Shown piece by piece: positions 11,780 to 21,240 of a stretch of 64,000 nucleotides of DNA; the first letter of the stretch is position 1; every line of letters starts with the position of its first letter. This stretch comes from Yponomeuta sedellus. Lineage: Eukaryota; Arthropoda; Insecta; Lepidoptera; Yponomeutidae. Below the pieces are notes generated by a model. It saw only the letters and a program-made list of their open reading frames with translations, had not been told where the DNA came from and searched no databases. The DNA is taken from the NCBI GenBank assembly GCA_934045075.1, contig OW203751.1, positions 5,653,822 to 5,717,821 on the forward strand, written 5' to 3'. Made by a program: the position numbers and the translations under genes.

Positions 11780-12524
11780 TAGGGTGTTTAATCTAGATTT
11801 TAGCAGACAGCAATAAAAAAGTATGCGTCGCTTTCAAAAATTGGAATTCATTTTTTGTTTTGGTATAAATATAATACAACGTGTAACATACCGGCCACTC
11901 AATAAATACCATACTCTTCGACACAAACCTGCCGCGATGTAGAAAACTGACAGCGCCATCTACTGAAGTGATAAAAGATTATTTGAGAAAATAATTCTTC
12001 GAGCTGTGTCAGCAACTCTGCTTCTTCGGCGGACCTCCTCATTCCACGCAGTGAAACTGCAACCTTCAGCCTTTTCATGAAGTCCATAGCCAGCGACCAC
12101 GATTCTTCATTAAAGATAAAGTTACCTTTTCATGCATAGACATGTGTGAATAATATTAGGTACAGTACCATGCGTTATTAATTAATGTGTTAAATATAAC
12201 ACTGTCGTCATGTAAAAATATTAGGCCAACATGTTTTTCCGAGAGTAGCGTGTATATAGGAGAGGCTCGCCATCAACATTAAGTTATAAAAAGTGTGTCA
12301 AATTAAAACAGTCATTTAGAAATTCATTGAGATTATAATAGCTTTTTTGTCAATTAACATTTTTAGGCCCTATCTTAAATAAATTATTACCTAACTGTCT
12401 ATAACTTGATGGTATATATTATAGGCGCCGAGCGTGTAATACTTTTGCCTCATACATAAAGCTTGTAACGGTGCTAACCTCTGCACCATTTTTTTCCCAT
12501 TCTTTACAGAGTGACTGTTCATGT
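11780..12524 (-). repeat. Duplicated block B, right part
   Basis: Continues the match to block A (3645-4448), for example CAGACAGCAATAAAA, CCTGCCGCGATGTAGAAAAC, GAGAGTAGCGTG and GGAGAGGCTCGCCATCAACA. Block A carries an extra segment of about 75 bp near 3955-4025 that is absent here. A minus-strand frame near 12060-11960 gives the RTE-like segment NEEVRRRSRVADTARRI. Confidence 0.8.
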
Positions 12525-12597
12525 GTTGTCTAGAAGCGATCGCTCTTAGCGATAACACCGCAAATTGTATAAAATTACTTAGATTTATACTATTTTA

Positions 12598-13100
12598 ATT
12601 TTTAATGCACTTACCCGTGCTAAGGACAAATTTAAAAACCTATTTAGAGGCTAAAAATTTCACCCATGCCGGGATTCGAACCCGCAACCTCTGGCTATCC
12701 GTGCCAGCGCTCTACCAATTGAGCCAATGGGCGACTCACCGGCATCAGAGAAATTTCGAACCTCTTTACACTATTCTCTGTATTAAGTACAGGCAGCGAC
12801 ATCTGCCTTAAGCAAATTGCATCACTTACAGCCCCGACTACCTACTTTGCAGTTAGGTTTTACATCGGAACGATATCACTGTACCCACATGATTATCGTA
12901 TTTTTATTTTTAATGCACTTACCCGTGCTAAGGACAAATTTAAAAACCTATTTAGAGGCTAAAAATTTTCACCCATGCCGGGATTCGAACCCGCAACCTC
13001 TGGCACACTGCTAAAGCAAGCGCTGGCACGGATAGCCATAAGTTGCGGGTTCGAATACCGGCATGGGTGAAATTTTTAGCCTCTAAATAGGTTTTTAAAT
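12598..13100 (-). repeat. tRNA-like repeat T: one unit, a second partial unit, then a fold-back
   Basis: A complete minus-strand unit (12598-12905) is followed directly by the start of a second. After the B-box half of that second unit the sequence turns round: from about 13018 the tRNA-like core reappears on the plus strand and ends with TAGCCTCTAAATAGG. The result is an imperfect palindrome with a 15-20 bp spacer. Confidence 0.85.
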
Positions 13101-13284
13101 TACTTAGATTTATGAAATCATGGTTGTATCTTTTTTTCTGATTGTGAAACAAAGTGTTACGAGTATCTATCGATCTATCTGCCAGCCGCTTTGTTTATTA
13201 TTCAGTGACAAAAACAAATTCGTATGTTTTTATTGGTACACTTTATCACACAAAAAAATAATATAAATAAAAACTTATTGACGC

Positions 13285-13410
13285 ACGTCGCACAGCCGCG
13301 GCTGCCTGAGTGACCTTAAATGATCGCGAAGATTAAGCAACGCAGGGCGCGTTCAGTGCATGGATGGGTAAACCAACTATGACTAACGCTAGTGACATTG
13401 TTGGCCACGT
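13285..13410 (+). mobile_element. 5S-derived SINE, second subfamily, head fragment
   Basis: Contains GATCGCGAAGATTAAGCAAC, then GGGCGCG and GCATGGATGGGT. These correspond in order and spacing to the internal control region of 5S rRNA (A box, intermediate element, C box). It resembles the head of the copy at 33301-33652 more than the common subfamily. Confidence 0.65.
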
Positions 13411-13711
13411 TTGCGATATCCGTTGCGCATTTTATAGTTCGTTTAAAATATTTTTAGCGGAATGGTGGCGTGTATTGCACCTCGCATGGGAATGATCCAG
13501 TGACCATCAAATATACATTATTTATGGCCAACCTATGGTCTCGGGTTGAGCCGGCCAATGCACAAGATTTCGGCCACTTCACTTTTATACAGCGTGTTTC
13601 GTAGTAAAGTGATGGTACCAAGCTGTGACGATGTTCAGCGCTTAAATTCCCCAATTTTCGTGTTGATTACTTCGAATTTCGATCCCGCTGGCTTGGTAGT
13701 TAATGCTAATC

Positions 13712-14073
13712 GATATCAACCTTTGTGTGTCCCGACAGCTGAGGCACGGGTCTCTTCCTGCATCGCAGGAAGGTTAGGCCATACTCCACCACGAGGGCCA
13801 AGTCCGGGTTGGTGGAGAAGTGTAAGACAGTGGCAGGCCTTACTGTCAGAAGTTATCAAGCCGCCCATAAGGGCTCTGCCATGGCTTAGCGAGTCATTAC
13901 ATGACAGCCGGCACCAACGGCTTAACGTGCCTTGCGAAGCACGGAAGCGTTCGGAAAAATTGTCACTAGCGGTAGTCACGAGACGGTCACCCATCTCGCA
14001 CCTGACCGTGCCTGTTAACTTAACTCAAGTTATTGATTCCAACCACTTAGACTAGGCCACGAGCGCTTCACGC
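13712..14073 (-). mobile_element. 5S-derived SINE (SINE3-like), full length
   Basis: On the minus strand it starts GAAGCGCTCGTGGCCTAG. About 40 nt later comes a 5S-like head; the family consensus there reads GAGTTAAGCAACA, GGCGCGG, GGATGGGTGACCG, in the order and spacing of the 5S A box, intermediate element and C box. By hand, the consensus matches animal 5S rRNA at about four-fifths of positions over 50 nt. A body of about 280 bp, containing an inverted pair (TTCCTGCG/CGCAGGAA type), ends in ACATACAAGGGTTGATATCG. No reading frame is conserved. Pol III transcription is expected from the head; mobilisation would need a LINE in trans. Confidence 0.8.
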
Positions 14074-14339
14074 GCGCCACGAGTCAATGCTTAGCGGTCG
14101 TATGGTCGTATTTTGGATGTGCGGCAAGTTGATCGACCAATCAGATAGTTCCATTTTATGGCAGGCCGCGCGCCTTTGTTGCTATTGGTTGATTCAACGT
14201 CATCGATGCAGGTGACTATTAGTTTGGCAATATTAGCGTGAGCGAAATAGGTAGCGCTACTGCGGCAATCAATTCTGCACCTTAAGCGACTTAGAATACC
14301 TGGTCTGAATAGGGCAGGTCCTATGAATCTATAACTTAC
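14074..14339. other. Likely intron sequence
   Basis: No repeat or reading frame recognised. It lies directly downstream (minus strand) of the exon at 14340-14441 and starts with the donor GTAAGT. Confidence 0.4.
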
Positions 14340-14441
14340 CCCAAGGTCTTGGTGCTGATGAGTGGAGTCTTGAGGTTCAGGAAGCCGTTGAGCCGGGACT
14401 TCTTCTCGCCACCCCCATCGGAGCCGGTAGAGTGCTCCACT
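14340..14441 (-). CDS. Internal exon of an unidentified host gene
   Basis: A 102-nt segment on the minus strand is bounded by a strong acceptor (TTTTTTCTTAG before 14441) and a consensus donor (GTAAGT at 14339-14334). One frame is open throughout and encodes 33 complete residues including KKSRLNGFLNLKTPLISTK. Third codon positions are G or C in nearly all codons, in striking contrast to the AT-rich surroundings and typical of conserved insect coding exons. The phase is 1 at the start and 2 at the end. I do not recognise the protein; the serine/glycine/lysine-rich start suggests a linker region. No neighbouring exon of the same gene was found. A retroelement origin is less likely because splice sites flank it exactly. 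Confidence 0.6.
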
Positions 14442-14494
14442 CTAAGAAAAAATAAAAATAAGTATTATTTATTAGTCAAATATGAGATATAATT

Positions 14495-14742
14495 GTAACA
14501 TTGAAATACGTCCTGAGAATCCTAGCTCAGAGAATCAGCAAGCTGAAGGGGGCTGGCCATATCTCGCGAAAAACCGACAACCGTTGGAGTAAACGTGTTC
14601 TTGAGTGGAGACAGCGACTCGGCAAACGTAGTGTAAGACGCCCTCCGACCAGGTGGCATGACGATCTGCGAAAAATTGCTGGCAGATGCTGGATGCGGCA
14701 AGCTGAAGACAGGGCGCTATGGCGCTCCCAGGGGAGGGCTAT
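14495..14742 (+). pseudogene. RTE-clade LINE, 3' fragment, split by the gypsy element
   Basis: The plus strand encodes the RTE C-terminal tail with few changes: RISKLKGAGHISRKTDNRW, then RVLEWRQRLGKRSVRRPPTR, DDLRKIAGRCWMRQAEDRA. The 3' end breaks at GGGAGGGCTAT and resumes after the gypsy element at 26560 as GCTATATCCAGCAGTGGACT. The two pieces make one RTE 3' end with GCTAT duplicated as the gypsy target site. Confidence 0.85.
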
Positions 14743-14960
14743 TTGGCGATATTGTGTAGTAGGTAAAATGACACTCGGAGTGGACAGAATAAGATGATTT
14801 ATTTACAGAAAATATGCCTACTTATATACAGAAAAAGGTACTGATCGGGGAGTCCGCGGGGCGCGCGGGGAACGACATCACGCGACCCGCGGGGGGGCGG
14901 CCCCCGCGCCGCTGACGCGCGGTCGCAAGTTAAATACTCGTGGCGCGGGGCCTCGTTCCT
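14743..14960 (-). repeat. gypsy 3' LTR, distal 218 bp
   Basis: Identical by eye to 26010-26227. The LTR breaks at GGCCTCGTTCCT, where two LINEs are inserted, and resumes at 21529-21860. Confidence 0.95.
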
Positions 14961-16366
14961 CTTGAGTGGTTTCTTCCCTAGGCGCGAAAAGACGGTAGCC
15001 GTCTTCTTCGATGTCGCCAAGGCCTTTGACAAGGTCTGGCACGCAGGGCTCGTGTACAAATTGTACGAACTGGGTCTCCCCGACCGACTTGTCCGCGTCA
15101 TATATAGCTTTTTGAAGGATCGGTCCTTCCGTTTTAGACACGAGGGGGTACTCTCGTCCCCCCGTCCGCTCAGAGCCGGGGTCCCGCAAGGCTCCGTGCT
15201 CTCCCCCCTCCTGTACATTTCGTACACAAATGACATTCCCATTCCCGGCGATGGGGTCCAATTGTCACTTTTTGCCGACGACACCGCACTCTTCTGCAAG
15301 AGTCGGCAGATGTCGTGTATCCTCCGCAAACTCCAACCCGCGGTCGATAAGCTAGGAGCCTGGTTCAGACTATGGCGCATCGAGGTCAACCCGGAGAAAA
15401 GCACGGCTGTGCGTTTTGAACACAAGCGTGGACGGTTTCTCGGCGAGGACCCCCCCATTCGCATGTTAGGGACCCCAGTCCCCTGGCAAAAATCCGCCAA
15501 GTACCTAGGTGTCATTTTAGATAGGAACCTGACTTTCGTCCCACACATCCGGAAGGTGACCCGGACAGCCCGATTTTACCTAGGCCGCCTATCATCCATG
15601 ATAGGCCGGCACAGTAGGATGTCAGCTAGGAACAAGCGAACGCTCTATAAGGTTTGCATTCGTCCCGTGATGACTTACGCGGCACCCGTCTTCGCTCACG
15701 CGTCCCCCTCAGCCCTGTACGGACTGCAGAGGGTACAGAACATTTTTATTCGTAGGGCACTGAACGCTCACTGGTGCGTCAGGAACGCAGACCTACATCG
15801 GGACATGGAAATCCCAACCATGCAGCAATTTATTAGGTCCCTCTCAGAGACGTTCTTCAGCACTGCTGAAGAACATCCCAACCCCCTGATCCGCGAAGCA
15901 GCGGCTTACTCTCCGCCCACGACGGACCCACGTTACCTGGTGCGCAGGCCCAGGAACGTACTCGTTGACCCGCCCGACAAATTGTCGTCTGACCTGAACC
16001 ACCTCCTAGAGGCTCGGTCTCAGTCAGACGCGCCCCCCTCCTCTGCCAGTGTCCCCCCTAGGGGGGGCACTGCTCTTTCATAGCAGTTTTGTAATATAAA
16101 CTCTTCTAAGCGGACGCTCCGCTAGGGAGCTCCGCTGTGCGCCCTCCTCGGCCTCGAGGGGGGTCGCTCCCGATGTGGGTTTAGGGGTCTCTAGGACCAA
16201 AACCAGTCCCAAGGTGGTGTTTAGTGGGTAGGCGCACTTCTTGTGAGTCCCACATTGGCAGCACGGCCGGGTCCGTGCTGTTATGCATGAGCATTCACCA
16301 CCTCCCTCCCCCGTGTCCTCCGGAGGGTGCCCTTTATAGGGTTAAAAAAAAAAAAAAAAAAAAAAA
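14961..16366 (+). mobile_element. Jockey-clade LINE, 5'-truncated copy
   Basis: Starts at the position equal to 20118 in the full-length copy (codon 591 of ORF2) and continues through the 3' UTR to a 23-A tail (16344-16366). Over about 1.38 kb I see no difference from the full-length copy. Its open frame (373 residues, to 16083) contains the RT catalytic motif FADD but starts without an ATG, as expected of 5' truncation during target-primed reverse transcription. It lacks the endonuclease, ORF1 and the 5' promoter and so is dead on arrival. It is flanked by GCCTCGTTCCT on both sides. Confidence 0.95.
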
Positions 16367-16701
16367 GCCTCGTTCCTACACAGTTCGTTTACCAGCGTCG
16401 AGAGCGGTCGCATCGCGCGTCCCTCTCCGCTGTCGGCCACTCGCTCGCGTGCACAGTGCGCCCGTGCATTGCCGGCGAGTTTTGCGTACTGTTTACTAAT
16501 ACACACCTCTATCTTTTCAGAGTTCGAGTGCTCCGTCCTGCCGGATTGCTCAAGTAAGTGCCTAGGTTCTATACTAGGTATTACTCCCCGTTTTGCTTGT
16601 ATTGTTTTTTCTATTTTCTTGTAACGTAATTGCCAGGCATTACGTCTAAACTCACGTTATCTCCCGCTCCCCTGCCACTGGCAGGGGAGCCGTCCGCCAC
16701 T

Positions 16702-18318
16702 ATGGCAAATAAATGGAGCTATTCTCTGCTCCTTAACTTCGTGACAAGTCGGGCGCTTGATCACGAAGTACAGTCATTTTTCAATGAAGTGCAGGGCGCT
16801 ATCCCCGACTCCCCCGACTCCCCCGCCCCCGCTGCCATCTCTGACTCTCCTGAGTCCCCCCCTGCCCCCACCGTTATCCCGGCCTCTCCCGTGATCCTCC
16901 CCTCCCCGTCCCCGATGGATACCGAGTCCATCTCGGGCTCCGCCACGTCCCGCACTAGGAAGCGATCCATCTCGCGTTCCGAGCGGCCCGGGAGCTCCTG
17001 CTCCTCCCCCTCCTCCTCCTCGGAGGTGAACACCGTCACCGGTGACTTCACCACCGTCACGTCCAGGAAGAAGAGGCAGCGCAAGCTAGCCTCTTCGAAG
17101 AGGACTCCCCCCACCCCCGCGGCTCCCGCCGCCCCATCCCCCGCGGCTCCCGCCGCCCCCTCCCCCGCGGTCTCCGCGCCCCCCTCCTCCACGGATACTA
17201 TACGTCCGCTAATGTCAATTGACATTCCCGCCCCACCGAAGCCGTTCTCACGGTCCTCCCCCCAGCCTTCGAAGGCCAAATCCCCCCCTCCCGTGTACCT
17301 ACGGGACAAGTCCGCATGGACTAAGGTCGGGCAGTTATGTAAGGACAATAATGTCCACTACCTCAGGGCGCGGAACAACGCCGATAACATAGTTATCGAG
17401 ACCGCGACTACCGACCACTTCAGGAGCCTGACTAGGCTCCTCACTCTCCACAAGGTCCCATATCACACCTATGCGCTCCCCGAGGAGCGCAAGGTGCGGG
17501 CCGTGCTCCGAGGCGTTCCCATGGAACTTTCCAAGGACGCCATTAAGGACGACCTTGTCTCACAAGGTCATCCCGTCGAGGCGGTGCATCCCATGCACAG
17601 CAGCCGCGGGAAGTCCTTCCCCCTTGTCTTGGTGATACTCACCAATTCCCCCCAAGCCCGCTCCATCTTCTCGGGAGTCCCCACAGTTTGTGGGCTCTCG
17701 AACATCAAAGTTGAAAAGCCCCATAGGCGGGGCCACCCCGGCCAATGCCACCGCTGCCAGCTCTATGGCCACGCGGCGGCAAACTGCTCCGCTCCTCCCA
17801 GATGCGTGAAGTGCCTAGAGCCTCACGCCACCGGGGAGTGCTTGCGCACTCGCGACTCGGAAGTCCCTCCGGCTTGCGTACTATGCAACCAGTCCGGCCA
17901 TACGGCCAATTACCGGGGGTGCCCGCGTGCCCCCCGCCCCTCCGCCCCTAAGGCTCCCAAGGCCCCAAAGGCCCCCCTCTCCCAGAGGAAATCAGTGCCG
18001 GCACTGAACACCCCCGCCTTCCCGCCCCTGGGCCGCTCCAGTGCGAAACCCACCCCTCCTCCAACCCCAGCATGGGGCCCCCGCCCTATTCCTCCTCCCT
18101 CCACAGCAAGGCCCGTAGCGGCCACTCAGGCTTGTCCCCCCTCTGCCCCAATCAGGTCTCAGACAGCTGATGACCTTAGAGTCATCAGTGATGCCATTCA
18201 AAACATTGATTTGGCGGAGATTTCCGTATTGGCGCACAAGCTGCGCACCGCGACCTCCCCCGGCGCGCGTCTTGCCGCCCTTGCCGAGCATAGTTATATG
18301 CTCTCTCGTCTTGCTTAG
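16702..18318 (+). CDS. LINE ORF1: zinc-knuckle nucleic-acid-binding protein
   Basis: Predicted 538 residues from the ATG at 16702; the frame is open upstream but has no earlier ATG. Jockey ORF1 proteins coat the element RNA and act as Gag-like chaperones. The N-terminal third is rich in Pro, Ser and Ala with tandem PAAPAAPSP-type repeats, followed by a basic KKRQRK stretch. A central region (VRAVLRGVPMELSKDAIKDD) resembles the domain that precedes the zinc knuckles in Jockey and gypsy-like ORF1. Three CCHC knuckles follow (CHRCQLYGHAAANC; CVKCLEPHATGEC; CVLCNQSGHTANYRGC). The C-terminal part is again proline-rich. It ends 27 nt before ORF2. Confidence 0.9.
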   Translation: MANKWSYSLLLNFVTSRALDHEVQSFFNEVQGAIPDSPDSPAPAAISDSPESPPAPTVIPASPVILPSPSPMDTESISGSATSRTRKRSISRSERPGSSCSSPSSSSEVNTVTGDFTTVTSRKKRQRKLASSKRTPPTPAAPAAPSPAAPAAPSPAVSAPPSSTDTIRPLMSIDIPAPPKPFSRSSPQPSKAKSPPPVYLRDKSAWTKVGQLCKDNNVHYLRARNNADNIVIETATTDHFRSLTRLLTLHKVPYHTYALPEERKVRAVLRGVPMELSKDAIKDDLVSQGHPVEAVHPMHSSRGKSFPLVLVILTNSPQARSIFSGVPTVCGLSNIKVEKPHRRGHPGQCHRCQLYGHAAANCSAPPRCVKCLEPHATGECLRTRDSEVPPACVLCNQSGHTANYRGCPRAPRPSAPKAPKAPKAPLSQRKSVPALNTPAFPPLGRSSAKPTPPPTPAWGPRPIPPPSTARPVAATQACPPSAPIRSQTADDLRVISDAIQNIDLAEISVLAHKLRTATSPGARLAALAEHSYMLSRLA

Positions 18319-18348
18319 TTAGTTAGTTTATAGCTAAACTAACTAATG
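18316..18348 (+). promoter_or_regulatory. Hairpin between ORF1 stop and ORF2 start
   Basis: A perfect 12-bp stem (TTAGTTAGTTTA at 18319-18330, TAAACTAACTAA at 18335-18346) with a TAGC loop starts right after the ORF1 TAG and ends on the A of the ORF2 ATG. Several stop codons lie in it. Some LINEs translate ORF2 by termination and re-initiation aided by RNA structure, so a role in coupling is plausible but inferred. Confidence 0.6.
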
Positions 18349-21240
18349 CCGGTCCCTCAGGACACTCCCCCACCCCCGCGCGTCAGCACGGGCCGACTCA
18401 AGCCTAAGGGCGTCTCGCTTATTTCGTACAACGCTCGCGGTCTGCGCAGCAATGTACACGAACTCAGGGAATTCGTTAAAGTCAACGAAGTGGACCTGCT
18501 CCTAGTGCAGGAAACTTGGCTCAAGCCCCGCACTCGGGGACTGAGGATTCCCAAGTTTACTCTCGTAAGAAATGACAGAGCCGACGGCCGTCAAGGCGGC
18601 GGCACTGCCATTTATTACAAGAGTTCCCTTCACTGCTCCCATGTCCCCACTCCGGCTCTCTCCAACATGGAAGCCACTGTCTGCAGACTAGGTATGACGG
18701 GACATCCGTCCTTAGTAGTAGCTTCAATTTATATTCCCAGCGGAACACTACCCTTACGGAGTGATTTCGAAGCCATCCTCGCACTAGGCCCCCATACCGT
18801 GATGTTCGGGGATTTCAACTCGAAACACACGGATTGGACCTGCCTACAGACGAACTCTGGTGGCATTGCCCTTCTCGGTCTAACCGAATCGTTGGAATTA
18901 GACGTCCTATGTCCGTTTTCTCCAACGCACTACCCTGACAACCCAGCGCACCCCCCCGACGTGCTAGATTTCGCCCTTTTAAAGGGCGTCAGCCTCAACC
19001 TCAGGTCGATCGAGCCTCTCGACGACCTAGGTTCCGACCACCGACCGGTCTCACTCCAGCTAGGTCCCCCGACTCACTCCACACTCTCTGTTAAGACTAT
19101 CACTAACTGGGACGGTGTTAAAGCCTCCCTAGTCACCGTTGCTGAAGCCCCCGATTCGCCGCTTGTGCTTACACCCGGCTGTCTTGACAGCACGGATAAA
19201 ATAGATAGCGCCGTAGACTCCCTCACGCATGTGATCCAAACAGCCATCCGTGACAACGAACACCAAGTCCCGGTCCATGACCGTAAGCTCCCTCTCGACG
19301 TCAGAAATCTGATAAGGGCCAAAAGAGCCGCCCTTCGAAGGGCCTCGCTCTACCCAACTCCTGCCTACAGGAAACGTGCAAACGTCCTCCAACGGCAAGT
19401 CCGGTCGCGGCTCTCCGAATTGAGCAACTCCAATTGGGGTGACCTCATGGAGACCATCTCCCCCTCCCACGTAGCATACTATAAAGTAGCTAGGGCCCTT
19501 CGGGTTGACGCGATCACCCACACCCCTCCCTTGATGCGTCCCGATGGCACTACCGCCTTCGAGGACGACGAAAAGGCCGAATGCTTCGCTGACAGCATTG
19601 AGGCTCAATGCTCTCCCAGCGTCCAGCATAGAGACCCAGTTCACATAGGCAAGGTTGAGGAGGAGGTCCGTAAAAAGACCTCCCTCCCCTTAACCGACGA
19701 CCCTATCGCGGTATCCACTGACGAAATTCAGCTTTTTATCAAAAGACTGAAACGTAAAAAGGCCCCAGGAGCGGACGGTATTGCCAACCTAGCGCTCAAA
19801 AACTTCCCCGGCCAGGTGCTCACCCTCCTTGCCATTCTCTTCAATGCCTGCTTTGACCTCTGTCACTTTCCATCCGCATGGAAAGAGGCGACAGTCATAG
19901 GCATTCCCAAGCCCGGGAAGCCCCTCAACGTCCCATCTAGCCACCGCCCCATCAGCCTTCTTAAGGCCATGGGCAAGCTCTTCGAACGAGTTATTCTCAC
20001 TCGTATGAGAAACCACCTCTTCCCATCAGAGGGACCCCCTCTCATCATCCATCACCAATTTGGCTTTCGAGCTAGGCACTCTTGCCCTCAACAAGTCCAC
20101 CGCATAGTAGAGTATATCTTGAGTGGTTTCTTCCCTAGGCGCGAAAAGACGGTAGCCGTCTTCTTCGATGTCGCCAAGGCCTTTGACAAGGTCTGGCACG
20201 CAGGGCTCGTGTACAAATTGTACGAACTGGGTCTCCCCGACCGACTTGTCCGCGTCATATATAGCTTTTTGAAGGATCGGTCCTTCCGTTTTAGACACGA
20301 GGGGGTACTCTCGTCCCCCCGTCCGCTCAGAGCCGGGGTCCCGCAAGGCTCCGTGCTCTCCCCCCTCCTGTACATTTCGTACACAAATGACATTCCCATT
20401 CCCGGCGATGGGGTCCAATTGTCACTTTTTGCCGACGACACCGCACTCTTCTGCAAGAGTCGGCAGATGTCGTGTATCCTCCGCAAACTCCAACCCGCGG
20501 TCGATAAGCTAGGAGCCTGGTTCAGACTATGGCGCATCGAGGTCAACCCGGAGAAAAGCACGGCTGTGCGTTTTGAACACAAGCGTGGACGGTTTCTCGG
20601 CGAGGACCCCCCCATTCGCATGTTAGGGACCCCAGTCCCCTGGCAAAAATCCGCCAAGTACCTAGGTGTCATTTTAGATAGGAACCTGACTTTCGTCCCA
20701 CACATCCGGAAGGTGACCCGGACAGCCCGATTTTACCTAGGCCGCCTATCATCCATGATAGGCCGGCACAGTAGGATGTCAGCTAGGAACAAGCGAACGC
20801 TCTATAAGGTTTGCATTCGTCCCGTGATGACTTACGCGGCACCCGTCTTCGCTCACGCGTCCCCCTCAGCCCTGTACGGACTGCAGAGGGTACAGAACAT
20901 TTTTATTCGTAGGGCACTGAACGCTCACTGGTGCGTCAGGAACGCAGACCTACATCGGGACATGGAAATCCCAACCATGCAGCAATTTATTAGGTCCCTC
21001 TCAGAGACGTTCTTCAGCACTGCTGAAGAACATCCCAACCCCCTGATCCGCGAAGCAGCGGCTTACTCTCCGCCCACGACGGACCCACGTTACCTGGTGC
21101 GCAGGCCCAGGAACGTACTCGTTGACCCGCCCGACAAATTGTCGTCTGACCTGAACCACCTCCTAGAGGCTCGGTCTCAGTCAGACGCGCCCCCCTCCTC
21201 TGCCAGTGTCCCCCCTAGGGGGGGCACTGCTCTTTCATAG
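18346..21240 (+). CDS. LINE ORF2: endonuclease and reverse transcriptase
   Basis: 964 residues from the ATG at 18346. The apurinic-like endonuclease nicks the target: SYNARGL (Asn29), LVQETW (Glu56), GDFNSKHTDW (Asp156, His161), GSDHRPV (Asp231, His232). The reverse transcriptase copies the RNA at the nick: KAPGADGI near 473, PKPGK near 521, HRPISLL near 533, FFDVAKAFDKVWHAGL with Asp608, GVPQGSVLSPLLY near 664, and the catalytic FADD at 695-698. A thumb-like tail and a C-terminal region follow, with no RNase H. Length and order fit the Jockey clade. All catalytic residues I could place are present and there is no internal stop. Confidence 0.95.
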   Translation: MPVPQDTPPPPRVSTGRLKPKGVSLISYNARGLRSNVHELREFVKVNEVDLLLVQETWLKPRTRGLRIPKFTLVRNDRADGRQGGGTAIYYKSSLHCSHVPTPALSNMEATVCRLGMTGHPSLVVASIYIPSGTLPLRSDFEAILALGPHTVMFGDFNSKHTDWTCLQTNSGGIALLGLTESLELDVLCPFSPTHYPDNPAHPPDVLDFALLKGVSLNLRSIEPLDDLGSDHRPVSLQLGPPTHSTLSVKTITNWDGVKASLVTVAEAPDSPLVLTPGCLDSTDKIDSAVDSLTHVIQTAIRDNEHQVPVHDRKLPLDVRNLIRAKRAALRRASLYPTPAYRKRANVLQRQVRSRLSELSNSNWGDLMETISPSHVAYYKVARALRVDAITHTPPLMRPDGTTAFEDDEKAECFADSIEAQCSPSVQHRDPVHIGKVEEEVRKKTSLPLTDDPIAVSTDEIQLFIKRLKRKKAPGADGIANLALKNFPGQVLTLLAILFNACFDLCHFPSAWKEATVIGIPKPGKPLNVPSSHRPISLLKAMGKLFERVILTRMRNHLFPSEGPPLIIHHQFGFRARHSCPQQVHRIVEYILSGFFPRREKTVAVFFDVAKAFDKVWHAGLVYKLYELGLPDRLVRVIYSFLKDRSFRFRHEGVLSSPRPLRAGVPQGSVLSPLLYISYTNDIPIPGDGVQLSLFADDTALFCKSRQMSCILRKLQPAVDKLGAWFRLWRIEVNPEKSTAVRFEHKRGRFLGEDPPIRMLGTPVPWQKSAKYLGVILDRNLTFVPHIRKVTRTARFYLGRLSSMIGRHSRMSARNKRTLYKVCIRPVMTYAAPVFAHASPSALYGLQRVQNIFIRRALNAHWCVRNADLHRDMEIPTMQQFIRSLSETFFSTAEEHPNPLIREAAAYSPPTTDPRYLVRRPRNVLVDPPDKLSSDLNHLLEARSQSDAPPSSASVPPRGGTALS

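Noticed and set aside
13285..13410. A genuine 5S rRNA gene.
   Set aside because: Only the middle of 5S is matched, with many changes, and the outer stems are absent; it fits the head of the SINE subfamily.
13546..14055. A 169-residue frame, and similar frames at several other places.
   Set aside because: It lies across a 5S-derived SINE; the same pseudo-protein pieces (for example ARVSSCIAGRLGHTPP) recur wherever that SINE occurs and no frame is conserved.
14799..15548. A long minus-strand reading frame over the LTR and LINE.
   Set aside because: It crosses the LTR/LINE junction and mirrors ORF2; no protein family features are present.
14962..16083. An independent 373-residue reverse-transcriptase gene.
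   Set aside because: It starts without an ATG, equals the last part of the neighbouring ORF2 and ends in the same 3' UTR and poly-A; it is the truncated LINE copy.
16761..17348. A 195-residue protein on the minus strand opposite LINE ORF1.
   Set aside because: It is the mirror of GC-rich, repeat-like ORF1 codons; its glycine/glutamate-rich sequence follows from the Pro/Ser/Ala codons of the real frame.
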